Below are positions 33,845 through 43,204 of a DNA stretch of 64,000 bases, piece by piece. Both the position numbers and the translations under genes were made by a program. Under the pieces are notes generated by a model. It searched no databases and was not told the DNA's origin. It saw nothing but the letters and a program-made list of their open reading frames with translations. This DNA comes from Flavobacterium soli DSM 19725 (GTDB lineage Bacteria; Bacteroidota; Bacteroidia; Flavobacteriales; Flavobacteriaceae), in assembly GCF_000422705.1 (NCBI RefSeq), contig NZ_AUGO01000003.1:310001-374000 (forward strand), in the 5' to 3' direction. The number at the start of each line of letters is the position of its first letter. Position 1 is the first letter of the stretch.

Positions 33845-34981
33845 ATGAAAAATCTTTACCTTTTTCTCGCCATAACCTTTTGTTTTCCTGTGTTTTCACA
33901 AAAAAGCATCGACACTATTCATTCAGAAAAGCTAAATGAAGATCGGGTTTTTTCGTTTTCATTACCGCCTTCCTATCATAAAAACAAGGATCAGAAATAC
34001 CCACTTTTGCTTTTGCTCGATGGCGATTATCTTTTTGATCCTTTCAGCGGAGCATTGTCTTATGGAAACTATTGGGATGATTTGCCGGAAGTAATTATTG
34101 TTGGGATTCATCAAGGCAAAGAGCGTGAATATGACTCGGATGTTGAAGCAGAATCTGGGCTTCCGATTGAAAAGGGAGCGAAGTTTTTTGAATTTATTGG
34201 CAGTGAATTACTTCCCGCAATCGAAAAAAAATACCGAGTAGCACCTTTTAGAATTATTGCTGGACATGATGTAACGGCAGGTTATTTGAACCTATTCTTA
34301 TACAAAGACAACCCGATTTTTGATGCCTATATTTCACTAAGTCCTGAACTTGGAATTGACATGGAAACCAGAATCCCATCCCGATTGGCATTGGCCAAAA
34401 AGCCACTTTTCTACTATCAATCTACGGCTGATGGCGATTTGAAAAAGACACAGAAAAGAATAAAAGATCTAGATGCGAATATCAAAACGTTAATGAATCC
34501 AAATTTATATTACCAATTGGATGAATTTAAAAATGCCTCACATTATTCATTAGTTACCTTTTCGATTCCAAATGCTTTGTACCATCTTTTTGGTGCCTAT
34601 CAACCCATTTCTACGGCAGAATTTCAGGAAAAAATAGTGAAACTTCCAAGTGATTATGTGGGTTATTTGACTAAGAAATACGATTTAATCGAAAAATCAT
34701 TTGGAATCAAAATGCCAATTCGTGTCACCGATTTTAAAGCAATCGAAGCTGCAATTTTAAAAAATAATGCTTACGCAGAATTTGAGCAGCTCGCCACACT
34801 TTCCAAAAAAAGTTACCCAAAATCCATGTTGTTTCAATACCACATGGGAATGTTTTATGAAAAAACGGGTGATACAAAAAAAGCTTCAAAAGCCTATATG
34901 AATGCCTATATGCTAGATGAAATTGGCGATTTGACAAAAGACTTTATGCTTGAAAAAGCAGATGAAATGAAGACGAAATAA
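33845..34981 (+). CDS. Alpha/beta-hydrolase-fold exported protein with Asp in the nucleophile elbow
   Basis: 378 residues from the ATG at 33845, where a signal peptide begins (MKNLYLFLAITFCFPVFSQ); the longer open frame overlaps the upstream gene and is rejected. It resembles the esterase-D-like COG2819 family: FSFSLPPSYHKNKDQKYPLL, LLDGDYLF, IIVGIHQGKEREYD and AYISLSPELG. The nucleophile elbow, normally GHSxGG, reads GHDVTAG (140-146): Asp142 replaces Ser. A candidate catalytic His is in ASHYSLV (His233). The C-terminal 120 residues look TPR-like (FYEKTGDTKKASKAYMNAYML). It is either a pseudo-enzyme or an Asp-nucleophile hydrolase. It converges with the kinase gene at 34986. Confidence 0.8.
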   Translation: MKNLYLFLAITFCFPVFSQKSIDTIHSEKLNEDRVFSFSLPPSYHKNKDQKYPLLLLLDGDYLFDPFSGALSYGNYWDDLPEVIIVGIHQGKEREYDSDVEAESGLPIEKGAKFFEFIGSELLPAIEKKYRVAPFRIIAGHDVTAGYLNLFLYKDNPIFDAYISLSPELGIDMETRIPSRLALAKKPLFYYQSTADGDLKKTQKRIKDLDANIKTLMNPNLYYQLDEFKNASHYSLVTFSIPNALYHLFGAYQPISTAEFQEKIVKLPSDYVGYLTKKYDLIEKSFGIKMPIRVTDFKAIEAAILKNNAYAEFEQLATLSKKSYPKSMLFQYHMGMFYEKTGDTKKASKAYMNAYMLDEIGDLTKDFMLEKADEMKTK

Positions 34982-34985
34982 AAAA

Positions 34986-36854
34986 TTAATGAAGCTTTGT
35001 TAATTCTAAAATTGCTTTTACACCTTTGTTGTCCTCTCCTTGTTGGAATGAAAAACGCCCCAATATCGAAGACATTCTTTGCTGAATACTGTAAAGCCCT
35101 TGGGATTCCTTGGTGATTTCTCCAATAAATCCTACACCATCATCACTAATTTCAATTAAAAGAGTATTGTTAGTTTGACTAAAATGGATTGTGGCTATCT
35201 GAGCTTGAGAATGCTTAATTGTATTGTTGATCAATTCTTGAATCATACGAAACAACATCAATTGTTTTTGAATGGATAGAGTTAATTCTTCTTTACTGTC
35301 ATTGGTCACAATTATTTTCAATATTCCTGTTTCAGAAATCTCCTTTGCAAATTGTTCAGTAGCTTTAATTAACCCTTCTTTTTCGAGGGTTATCGGCAGT
35401 AAATTATGGGCAATGTGTCGAATATCTGCATGTGTATTTTCTAAAATTTGTACCACTTTTAGAATTTGATCTTTTTGTTTTTCTTCAGGAAGATGAGGAA
35501 GGGTTTCCATATTCATCTTTGCAACACCAATCATGGAGGCAACACCGTCATGCAACTCTTGCGAGATCCTACTTCGTTCGCGTTCTTCACCATTTATAAA
35601 AGCCGATAGAACTTCGTTTTCTTTTTCTTGAATGGTTTTTTCTTGCTTTATTTTTTGATTTTTTCGATAAAGAAATAATATACTTAATACTGTCAAAACC
35701 GAAATAACACCAACAATAAGAATCAGTCTTTTTTGATTTTGTTCTCTTTCTATAGTCAGTTTTTGCTCAGCAAGAAGTTTTTCTTTCTGTTCGGTTTCAT
35801 ACTTTGTATTGAGTTCGTTAATCGTTTTTATTCTTTGTTTAGACTTCAAGCTGTCGCTTAATTTTTTGGATTCATATAAAAAAGATGCTGCTTTTTCATA
35901 CATTTTATTTTCCCGGCTTATTATTCCTGCTATAAACAAATTATCTGCAAGTCCAGGTTGGAAGTCTATTTCTCTGTGAATTTCAACTGCTTTTTCGATG
36001 GCTTCTTGTGCTTCAGGAAATTTTTTTCTTTCCATCAGTGCTTCTGCATAAGCAACATAAGAATTTCCTAACATAAGCCTTTCGTTTTTTGCCTGTGAAA
36101 GGGCAACAGCCTTTTTGGAATAGATAAGTGAACTGTCAGGATATGTTTTCAAATAAATCTTTGAAAGCGTGTTGTAGGCTATAATTTTTCCTCTATAATC
36201 TCTTGAATAGTCTTTTATCTTTAAAGCTTTGTGTGACCATTTTGCTGCTTGATCATATTTTTTTATTGAAAAATAACCTTCGGCAATATTTCCAACAGTT
36301 GTAGCAATGTATGTTGTGTCTTTAATTTTCTGGAGAATATCAAAACTCTTTATCAAATATTCAAGTGACTTCTGGTCATTTTCCTGTGAGTCAAAAAGAT
36401 TTCCAATATTCGTATACGTGTAAGCTAATTTCTGCCAATCTTGCTTTTCTTTAAGTTTATCGGCCAGCAAAATAAATATTTCAAGAGCAGCATCTATATC
36501 TCCTCTATTATAGAAAATACCAGCTTTTAAATTGAGTAACGAAGCTTCAGATTCAAAATTAGTGCTGCTTTTCAATCCTAAATCGATATAAACTAGTGAT
36601 GAGTCTTGCTGGTAATTATTAAAATGATATTGAGATAGCTTATAGTACAAAAAATCCATGTACTTCTCCTTAGATTGTCTGCCTAGCAAAATAGCCTTAT
36701 GATAAAGTAGTTCGCAATTTTTATTTCCTTGTGAAAAACATGCATCTGCTTCAGTAATAACAGTTCTTATTTTGGGAGATGTAATGATTTTTTCTCCTTG
36801 TGCGAAAGAAATCAAATTCAAAAACAGGAACAGTAATAAAATGAAATATCTCAT
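34986..36854 (-). CDS. TPR-containing sensor histidine kinase, NarX/DesK type
   Basis: 622 residues: signal peptide (MRYFILLLFLFLNLISFAQ), an extracytoplasmic TPR array (about 40-345; AYTYTNIGNLFDSQENDQKSLEYL and similar), a coiled coil, one TM (about 377-396), then HisKA_3 with RISQELHDGVASMIGVAKMN (phospho-acceptor His435) and HATPase_c with QELINNTIKHSQA and SDDGVGF. It partners the NarL-type regulator, which is read just before it (12-nt gap). TPR kinases of this kind are common in Bacteroidota; the signal is unknown. Confidence 0.92.
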   Translation of the reverse strand: MRYFILLLFLFLNLISFAQGEKIITSPKIRTVITEADACFSQGNKNCELLYHKAILLGRQSKEKYMDFLYYKLSQYHFNNYQQDSSLVYIDLGLKSSTNFESEASLLNLKAGIFYNRGDIDAALEIFILLADKLKEKQDWQKLAYTYTNIGNLFDSQENDQKSLEYLIKSFDILQKIKDTTYIATTVGNIAEGYFSIKKYDQAAKWSHKALKIKDYSRDYRGKIIAYNTLSKIYLKTYPDSSLIYSKKAVALSQAKNERLMLGNSYVAYAEALMERKKFPEAQEAIEKAVEIHREIDFQPGLADNLFIAGIISRENKMYEKAASFLYESKKLSDSLKSKQRIKTINELNTKYETEQKEKLLAEQKLTIEREQNQKRLILIVGVISVLTVLSILFLYRKNQKIKQEKTIQEKENEVLSAFINGEERERSRISQELHDGVASMIGVAKMNMETLPHLPEEKQKDQILKVVQILENTHADIRHIAHNLLPITLEKEGLIKATEQFAKEISETGILKIIVTNDSKEELTLSIQKQLMLFRMIQELINNTIKHSQAQIATIHFSQTNNTLLIEISDDGVGFIGEITKESQGLYSIQQRMSSILGRFSFQQGEDNKGVKAILELTKLH

Positions 36855-36866
36855 ATCTAAACTCTA

Positions 36867-37487
36867 TTAAATTTCAACAAGGCCTAACATAATGGCTTTC
36901 CGGACTATTCCAGCAATATTTCGGGCTTCTAATTTCAACATGAGATTTCCTCGATGTGTTTCTACTGTTTTTTCAGAAATAAACAAAAGTTCGGCTATTT
37001 CCTTGGTGGTTTTTTCTTCTACAATGAGTTGCAGGATATCTTTTTCGCGTTGCGTAAGTTCGATGTTGGGCTTGAAAGTTTGGGTTTCAAAGAATGTTTG
37101 CTGGGTTTGCGAACTAAAATATTTCTCACCCGTAATAACTGTTTTCAAGGCTTTTTCGATTTCAATTCGGCTGTCGGTTTTAAGCAAATAACCATCAAAT
37201 CCAACATTTATAGCTGATTTTATTGTCGCCATATCACTATAGCTTGTCAAGGCAATTACTTTTATAGCTTGATATTTCTTTTTAATTTCCAAGATAATTT
37301 CCCTGCCATCAAATTTTCCAAAATGAATGTCAAGCAACAAAACATCAAATTCATCCTGTTCCAGAATTTCTTTCAAAGAAGGATAGTCAGCAGCTCCAGC
37401 AGTTTTTTCTACAAAATCAAACGTAGATAGCAACAGCTCTAGTCCATCTAGAACAAGAAAATGATCGTCAGCAAGTACTAATTTCAT
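36867..37487 (-). CDS. NarL/LuxR-family response regulator
   Basis: 206 residues from the ATG at 37487 (TTG at 37496 rejected). Receiver domain with DDH acidic pocket and phospho-acceptor Asp53 (DVLLLDIHFGKFDG), Thr switch residue in VIALTSYSD and Lys in YLLKTDS. The C-terminal LuxR helix-turn-helix reads LTQREKDILQLIVEEKTTKEIAELLFISEKTVETHR, continuous. It is read first, with the TPR kinase following, so it is the cognate regulator. Targets are not evident; the PID-CTERM-like and LRR genes lie upstream in the same direction. Confidence 0.94.
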   Translation of the reverse strand: MKLVLADDHFLVLDGLELLLSTFDFVEKTAGAADYPSLKEILEQDEFDVLLLDIHFGKFDGREIILEIKKKYQAIKVIALTSYSDMATIKSAINVGFDGYLLKTDSRIEIEKALKTVITGEKYFSSQTQQTFFETQTFKPNIELTQREKDILQLIVEEKTTKEIAELLFISEKTVETHRGNLMLKLEARNIAGIVRKAIMLGLVEI

Positions 37488-37601
37488 GTTCCTCAAAATT
37501 GATAAGTGAGAAACAAATTTAAGAAAATATTAACTACAAATTTCTAATATGAATAAAAATCTAAAAGTATTTTTTAGGCTAAAAACAAGCATTACAGCTC
37601 T

Positions 37602-37838
37602 TTAAGTTTTTAAATTTGAAACACCTTTTCTTTTCATCATAAAATAGATGCCCAACAATAAGCCTGCAAAAAGCAATACCAACAAATGATCATCAATTGG
37701 AGCTGGATCTACTTCTGAATAGGGATCTTCTTCTCCATCTGGCGAATCGGGACCTTGCATTAAGTACTCTAAAGCCTGAACACGGCAAACAAATAGTAAA
37801 ATAAAAACTAGGCTAAATTTTAAAGCGATACGTGTCAT
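37602..37838 (-). CDS. Small exported protein with PID-CTERM-like sorting tail
   Basis: 78 residues: signal peptide (MTRIALKFSLVFILLFVCRVQA), a short acidic linker (GPDSPDGEEDPYSEVDPAP), then PIDDH, a hydrophobic segment (LLVLLFAGLLLGIYFMM) and a basic end (KRKGVSNLKT). The PID-motif/TM/basic tripartite tail matches what is annotated in Flavobacteriia as a PID-CTERM sorting signal, thought to be handled by an exosortase-like enzyme (from memory, not searched). With almost no mature sequence, it is nearly all sorting signal. It follows the LRR protein gene by 11 nt and is probably co-transcribed. Confidence 0.75.
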   Translation of the reverse strand: MTRIALKFSLVFILLFVCRVQALEYLMQGPDSPDGEEDPYSEVDPAPIDDHLLVLLFAGLLLGIYFMMKRKGVSNLKT

Positions 37839-37849
37839 AACTTTTGTTT

Positions 37850-40800
37850 TTAATTGATTATTTTTCTTGTAGTAATTCGGTTGTTGCTTTCTACACTTAT
37901 AAGCAGCATTTCAGCATTTATAAGGTTCGATGGGATTTGGAAAATAGTTGTATTTACTTTTTCATTGCTGTAAATCAGTCTGCCTAAAACATCATAGATT
38001 TTTATTTTTTGAATTTCTTCATCTGATTTTACGATAATGTTTTCTTGGAATTTGTAAATGAAAAGACGGCTTGTTGTATCGGGGTTTTCAATACCCAACG
38101 TGGATTGGTAGACAACTTCAAATCGTTCATTAAATGTTCCGGCATCCGATAAAAAACTATAAGGAGTTTGTAGGTTATGCGTCATATTGGTTTGATTGTC
38201 TTTCAAATGGATGATGACATCGCCTTCTAAAAACAAACCATCAAAATTGGCTAAAGAAATTGTAAAAGTCCCCATATTTTCAGCCTTAAACCCTAACGGA
38301 ACCACATCAGAAACTTCAAATGGCAATCCTTTTCCTTGAATGCTGTATTTTTCGTCTTCAATCAAACTATACAAAGCCGAACCTTCGTAGCCAAACATTT
38401 TCCCGTCAATTTGGGTATCAACTCCATCAGTTGCACCGTCCATATAACTCACCAAAATCTGATTGTAGTTTACATCGTTTTCTCCTTTAAGATTTAACCA
38501 AAAACGGTGTCTCTCGGCTGTATTTGTTCTAAAGAAATTAGTAGTATTGTTTACTCGCATTGCGTTAGTAAAAGTAACCTGAGTCGTATCATTGTAAGCA
38601 ATAAATCCTTGACCAACTGCGATATGGTTTGTAGGTTCTACACCTTCTTCATTTACGGCAGTTCCCCCAGCAATGGTATAGGTTGCATAATTGTTTTGGG
38701 TATAATCACCATCTTCAGCAGCATAGGTATTGGTCCAGAAATACAAAGCTCCAAGTGACGGATTGGCATCAAAAAGCTCCAAAGCATCGATAGTAGAAGG
38801 ATATGGATTTCCAATTGATGTAAAACTATCTTCGTAAGTTGAGACAATTAAACTTCCGTTGTTTGGAGTTCCAATAAATTCACCTTCATAAGCTATTGGG
38901 GTAACTTCATCCCAAGTGTTTGGAGCTCTGAAAAGATAGCCTTTTGCATTTGCAAAAACAGCATCTGCAGTAAATGGACTGGGGTTGATATAGCCACTTG
39001 TCCCTTCATACACATAAATTCTTCCTGTTGCTCCAATATAATTCGTAACTCCGTTTATCGTTTCGGGTGAAAATCCAAATAAATTCTGATTGGAAATTGG
39101 CGAAGACCACATCGTATAATCCAAACGCTTGAAAGGTGTGTTTTCTTTGTAAACGATAATTTCGCCTTGATTTTTTCGAGTTGAAGCCGTTGTGGTTTGC
39201 ACCAAATTACCGTCGTTTTCTACAATAAAATTTGCTGGTTCTAGATTATTGATGATCGAACCATCGATAGAAAGTGAAGCTTCGGGCAAAATGCTGAAAA
39301 TGCCACTATTTACCGTGAAATTTTTTGCCGAAAGGCTGGTTGTCAATTCCAAGTTTCCTTCGATTATTGCCGAACGGCTTGCATTTGGCTCTCCATCGCT
39401 CCAAGCTGTTCCGTTCCAAATTGTGGGACATGAACTTTGAATTTCAGTAACATTATTGCAACCCGATGCGTTGGTGTTGATCGTTCTAGGTTTGGCTGTC
39501 GCCAAATAGTCACAGATGTTTTTCAAATCGCAAACTTCCACTTTTGGATTGGTCGAAATGAGAAGATTCAAAATGGTAGTTTGGTTGATATTTCGAACTC
39601 CTTGAATACTTTCTAGATTTTGATTGTTAAAAATGGAAAGTAATCTGGTATCAGAGGTCATGTTTAGCAATGTTATCCCCGAAAGACCATTGATGTTTTC
39701 TAGCAAAGGATTGTTTTGTATTAGAATTCGCCCAGCTTTTGTCAGGTTTTTCAAACCATCAAGGTTGGTTAATGTCGCATTATTCATGACTTCCAAACTC
39801 ACGTTATTTATTGCATTTGTCAACGAAATCAATCCATCAATATTATTTAGCAGCTGATTGTCTTTTATCATCAAATAACTCGAAGTGATACTCGTGAGGC
39901 CTAATCCGTCAAGGTTTTGAAGGCTGTCATTATTGATTACTCTAAAACCATTAGTCGCTTGAGTAATATTTTGAAGTCCAGAAATATCGGTCAATAAAGA
40001 ATTGTTGTCAATTAATAATGAAAGGACTGTTGATGCAACTCCAATTTCTAAATCAATCGCTTGAAGAGAATCATTTCCTAAAATTTGAAATTGGCCATTT
40101 ACTTTTTCAATAAAAAAGCCATCAAGATTGGGCAAGGCATCATTGTTTTCTATGATTATATTATTACTAAAACCAAAAATAGCCGAAGTAATATTGATTG
40201 CCGAAACATCCTGCAAAGAAGTGTTGTTTCGCAGCGTAAAACTCCCTTTGAGTGAAGCTAATGAAGCCAATCCGTCCAGATGTTCCAAAGCAGTATTGTT
40301 GATAATCAGAATTCCTTCAGCATTTCCTGAAAGTCCTACTGAAGCAAGGTTTTGCAACCCGTTCATCTCTTCCAAAACCGCATTATCCTGAATCGATAAA
40401 TAGCCATAATTAATTGATGATACAGCATTTAGCCCGTTTAGGTTTTCCAATGCATCATTGTTGTGAATTTCCAGGTTTCGGTTAATAGTTGCTATTTCAC
40501 TTAAACCCGTAACATCGTTTAACAAAGGATTGTCATTAATAATTAAATCTCCGGTAGTCCCTATTCCAATAGCTGTAATATTTTCTAGAGCATCTAGGTT
40601 TGAAATATTGGTTCCAATGATGCTAAGATTGGTCAAAGTCCCCGATAATCCCGATAATCCATCAATAGAAGTCAAAGCGGGATTTACATTTATTCTAATA
40701 GCTCTTAAAACAGTAGTCAGGTTTTGGAAACCTAAATCTTGCAACAAATTATTCTCAATAAAATCGATTCCTCCCTTAACAGTATGCAAACTCGAAAAAT

Positions 40801-41527
40801 CTACATTTTCCAGATTAATTCCCTGATAAACCTCAAATTTTCCGCTGTTAATTTGAAAATCGCCTAGCAAGTTTGCACCAACTTCTTCCAATGCTGGAAA
40901 ATTTGCAGTTTCAAGATTATCGTTAGAATGCAAATGGAATGTTGTCCCAACGGTTTCAAGACCATTAAAATCAACGGTTATTAAGTTGTTATTTTCTCTA
41001 AGATCAAATCGGGCAACACTCGTAAGATTTGGCAAAGAAATACTAGTAAAATCCGTATTTCCTAAATATTGAATCAAAAAATTCCCGCCAACAGTGGTAA
41101 GGTTAGAAAGTCCTTGAATGGATGTAATATTTTGAAAACTCTGAACCGAAAGCATTCCGTCAACGCTTTCCAAACCTGCCAAACCATCTAGATTCACCAG
41201 CGGAAAATTGAAACCATCAAGTTCCAAATTACCCCCAATACTGGTAATATTATGCAATCCTTGAAGCGAGGTCAACGAAGCATTCCCCCAAAGCCTGAGA
41301 TTTCCAGTAACCGAAGTCAATTGAGCCAGAGGAGTCAAATCCGTAATATCGCTACCACTAATTTGAAGATTTCCTGTAAACAAACTACAACCTGAATAAT
41401 TGGTGACAAAATCGTCAACCGCTTGCTGGGAATCAAGCGTTACCGTGCCACTTCCGCATTGTGAAAAGCCACTAAAATCAGACAGTATTACACAGAAAAA
41501 CAACAACTTGAAAGTAAAATTTTTCAT
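37850..41527 (-). CDS. Giant leucine-rich/receptor-L-domain surface protein with T9SS type A tail
   Basis: 1225 residues with a signal peptide (about 1-22). Residues about 25-690 form more than 20 irregular repeats of about 24-30 residues in the L-domain/LRR style (ITDLTPLAQLTSVTGNLRL; LQNLDGLGLTSITSSYLMI). Next come a Cys-containing cap (VCDLKNICDYL ... GCNNVTEIQSSCP), a beta-rich region (about 700-1130) with few recognisable motifs, and a C-terminal type A T9SS domain (about 1150-1225; IQKIKIYDVLGRLIYS, ending NNRITTRKIIN). It is exported by T9SS and attached or released at the surface, probably for adhesion or glycan binding. The usual last repeats and sorting domain are intact, so it appears full length. 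Confidence 0.88.
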   Translation of the reverse strand: MKNFTFKLLFFCVILSDFSGFSQCGSGTVTLDSQQAVDDFVTNYSGCSLFTGNLQISGSDITDLTPLAQLTSVTGNLRLWGNASLTSLQGLHNITSIGGNLELDGFNFPLVNLDGLAGLESVDGMLSVQSFQNITSIQGLSNLTTVGGNFLIQYLGNTDFTSISLPNLTSVARFDLRENNNLITVDFNGLETVGTTFHLHSNDNLETANFPALEEVGANLLGDFQINSGKFEVYQGINLENVDFSSLHTVKGGIDFIENNLLQDLGFQNLTTVLRAIRINVNPALTSIDGLSGLSGTLTNLSIIGTNISNLDALENITAIGIGTTGDLIINDNPLLNDVTGLSEIATINRNLEIHNNDALENLNGLNAVSSINYGYLSIQDNAVLEEMNGLQNLASVGLSGNAEGILIINNTALEHLDGLASLASLKGSFTLRNNTSLQDVSAINITSAIFGFSNNIIIENNDALPNLDGFFIEKVNGQFQILGNDSLQAIDLEIGVASTVLSLLIDNNSLLTDISGLQNITQATNGFRVINNDSLQNLDGLGLTSITSSYLMIKDNQLLNNIDGLISLTNAINNVSLEVMNNATLTNLDGLKNLTKAGRILIQNNPLLENINGLSGITLLNMTSDTRLLSIFNNQNLESIQGVRNINQTTILNLLISTNPKVEVCDLKNICDYLATAKPRTINTNASGCNNVTEIQSSCPTIWNGTAWSDGEPNASRSAIIEGNLELTTSLSAKNFTVNSGIFSILPEASLSIDGSIINNLEPANFIVENDGNLVQTTTASTRKNQGEIIVYKENTPFKRLDYTMWSSPISNQNLFGFSPETINGVTNYIGATGRIYVYEGTSGYINPSPFTADAVFANAKGYLFRAPNTWDEVTPIAYEGEFIGTPNNGSLIVSTYEDSFTSIGNPYPSTIDALELFDANPSLGALYFWTNTYAAEDGDYTQNNYATYTIAGGTAVNEEGVEPTNHIAVGQGFIAYNDTTQVTFTNAMRVNNTTNFFRTNTAERHRFWLNLKGENDVNYNQILVSYMDGATDGVDTQIDGKMFGYEGSALYSLIEDEKYSIQGKGLPFEVSDVVPLGFKAENMGTFTISLANFDGLFLEGDVIIHLKDNQTNMTHNLQTPYSFLSDAGTFNERFEVVYQSTLGIENPDTTSRLFIYKFQENIIVKSDEEIQKIKIYDVLGRLIYSNEKVNTTIFQIPSNLINAEMLLISVESNNRITTRKIIN

Positions 41528-41688
41528 AACCTTATGCTTTTATAAATTGATAAGGCAAAATTGAATTTAAAAATGAAGTTTCTTTTAAGGGTAAATCGGG
41601 AAATTGCAACTCAGGGTTTTCCCTGATAAAGGTTGAAATCATTTTCTGAAGAAGAAAAAGTGCTACTTTAAATTTGAATAAAAAATAG

Positions 41689-41696
41689 TACTTTTG
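41689..41696 (+). promoter_or_regulatory. -7 promoter element for radA
   Basis: TACTTTTG is an exact TAnnTTTG match, 64 nt upstream of the radA ATG, within a 233-bp divergent gap that otherwise holds no obvious feature. No -33 TTG lies at the right distance. Confidence 0.45.
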
Positions 41697-41760
41697 ATGG
41701 AATGTCAATAGATAGAAAAGATAAAGGATAGTTTGAATTAAATCGATTTACAGCCCATCA

Positions 41761-43125
41761 ATGTCAAAAATAAAAATCGCTTTCTTCTGCCAAAATTGTG
41801 GCACTCAATATTCAAAATGGCAAGGCCAATGCAATGCTTGTAAGGAGTGGAATACCATAGTAGAAGAAATCATCCAAAAAGAAGAAAAGAAAGATTGGAA
41901 AATCGCCACTGCTCCAGATGCAAAACGTGCTACCAAACCTTTAAAAGTACACGAAATAGACAGTGCGGAAGAAATTCGGCTTGACACTCGTGATGGCGAA
42001 TTAAACCGCGTTCTTGGAGGCGGAATCGTTCCTGGTTCGCTGATTCTTTTGGGTGGAGAACCAGGTATCGGAAAAAGTACCTTGCTGTTGCAAATTTCAC
42101 TGAAATTACCGTACAGGACTTTATATGTTTCAGGCGAAGAAAGTCAGAAGCAAATCAAGATGAGAGCTGAAAGAATCAATCCTTTAAGCGATAATTGCTA
42201 TATTCTTACCGAAACCAAGACACAAAACATCTTCAAGCAAATTGAAGCCATCGAACCCGAGATTGTCATCATCGATTCAATTCAAACGCTTCACACCGAT
42301 TATATAGAATCGTCTCCCGGAAGTATTTCTCAAATCAGGGAAACTACTGCGGAATTGATAAAATTTGCTAAGGAAACCAATATTCCAGTTATTTTAATCG
42401 GACATATTACAAAAGACGGAAACATCGCGGGACCAAAAATATTGGAACACATGGTCGATACTGTCCTGCAATTTGAAGGCGACAGAAACCATATTTACAG
42501 AATCCTTCGTTCGCTCAAAAACCGTTTTGGCTCTACAGCCGAACTCGGAATTTACGAAATGCAAGGTTCAGGATTGAGAGAAGTTTCAAACCCTTCCGAA
42601 ATTTTGATTTCGCATAAGGAAGAAGAACTTTCGGGAACGGCAATCGCTACAACCATGGAAGGAATGCGACCGATTATGATTGAAATCCAAGCATTGGTCA
42701 GTACGGCAGTTTATGGAACTCCTCAACGAAGCACAACAGGTTACAACGCCAAAAGACTGAACATGATTTTGGCTGTTTTGGAAAAAAGAGCCGGTTTTAG
42801 GCTTGGCGCCAAAGACGTTTTCCTCAACATTACGGGAGGAATTTCTGTTGATGATCCCGCAATTGACTTAGCTGTTGTAGCTGCAATTCTATCCTCCAAC
42901 GAGGATATTCCTGTCGGAAAAGATTTTTGTTTTGCTGGAGAGGTTGGACTTTCTGGCGAAATCCGACCTGTAAATCGAGTGGATCAAAGAATTCAAGAAG
43001 CAGAAAAATTAGGCTTTTCAACGATTTTTGTTTCGAAGTACAATAAGATTACCTTGAAAAACACGTTTATCAAGATTAGATTGGTTTCGAAGATTGAAGA
43101 CGTGGTTGGGGAATTGTTTGGATAA
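41761..43125 (+). CDS. radA: DNA repair protein RadA
   Basis: 454 residues. RadA is a RecA-like, DnaB-type branch-migration helicase in recombinational repair. It has the N-terminal zinc finger CQNCGTQYSKWQGQCNACKEW (four Cys, shown here as one run of family motif), Walker A GGEPGIGKSTLL, the RadA signature KNRFGSTAELGIYEM and a C-terminal Lon-like domain (SVDDPAIDLAVVAAILSS; FAGEVGLSGEIRPV). The ATG at 41761 gives the standard start. It stands alone: divergent from the LRR gene and followed by an unrelated GT51 gene. Confidence 0.97.
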   Translation: MSKIKIAFFCQNCGTQYSKWQGQCNACKEWNTIVEEIIQKEEKKDWKIATAPDAKRATKPLKVHEIDSAEEIRLDTRDGELNRVLGGGIVPGSLILLGGEPGIGKSTLLLQISLKLPYRTLYVSGEESQKQIKMRAERINPLSDNCYILTETKTQNIFKQIEAIEPEIVIIDSIQTLHTDYIESSPGSISQIRETTAELIKFAKETNIPVILIGHITKDGNIAGPKILEHMVDTVLQFEGDRNHIYRILRSLKNRFGSTAELGIYEMQGSGLREVSNPSEILISHKEEELSGTAIATTMEGMRPIMIEIQALVSTAVYGTPQRSTTGYNAKRLNMILAVLEKRAGFRLGAKDVFLNITGGISVDDPAIDLAVVAAILSSNEDIPVGKDFCFAGEVGLSGEIRPVNRVDQRIQEAEKLGFSTIFVSKYNKITLKNTFIKIRLVSKIEDVVGELFG

Positions 43126-43204
43126 TCACAACTTGTTAATTCTGTTTTTTTAACGATTCACTTTCTATTTATAATTTATATTTGCGAGAACAACTCCACC
43201 CCAA

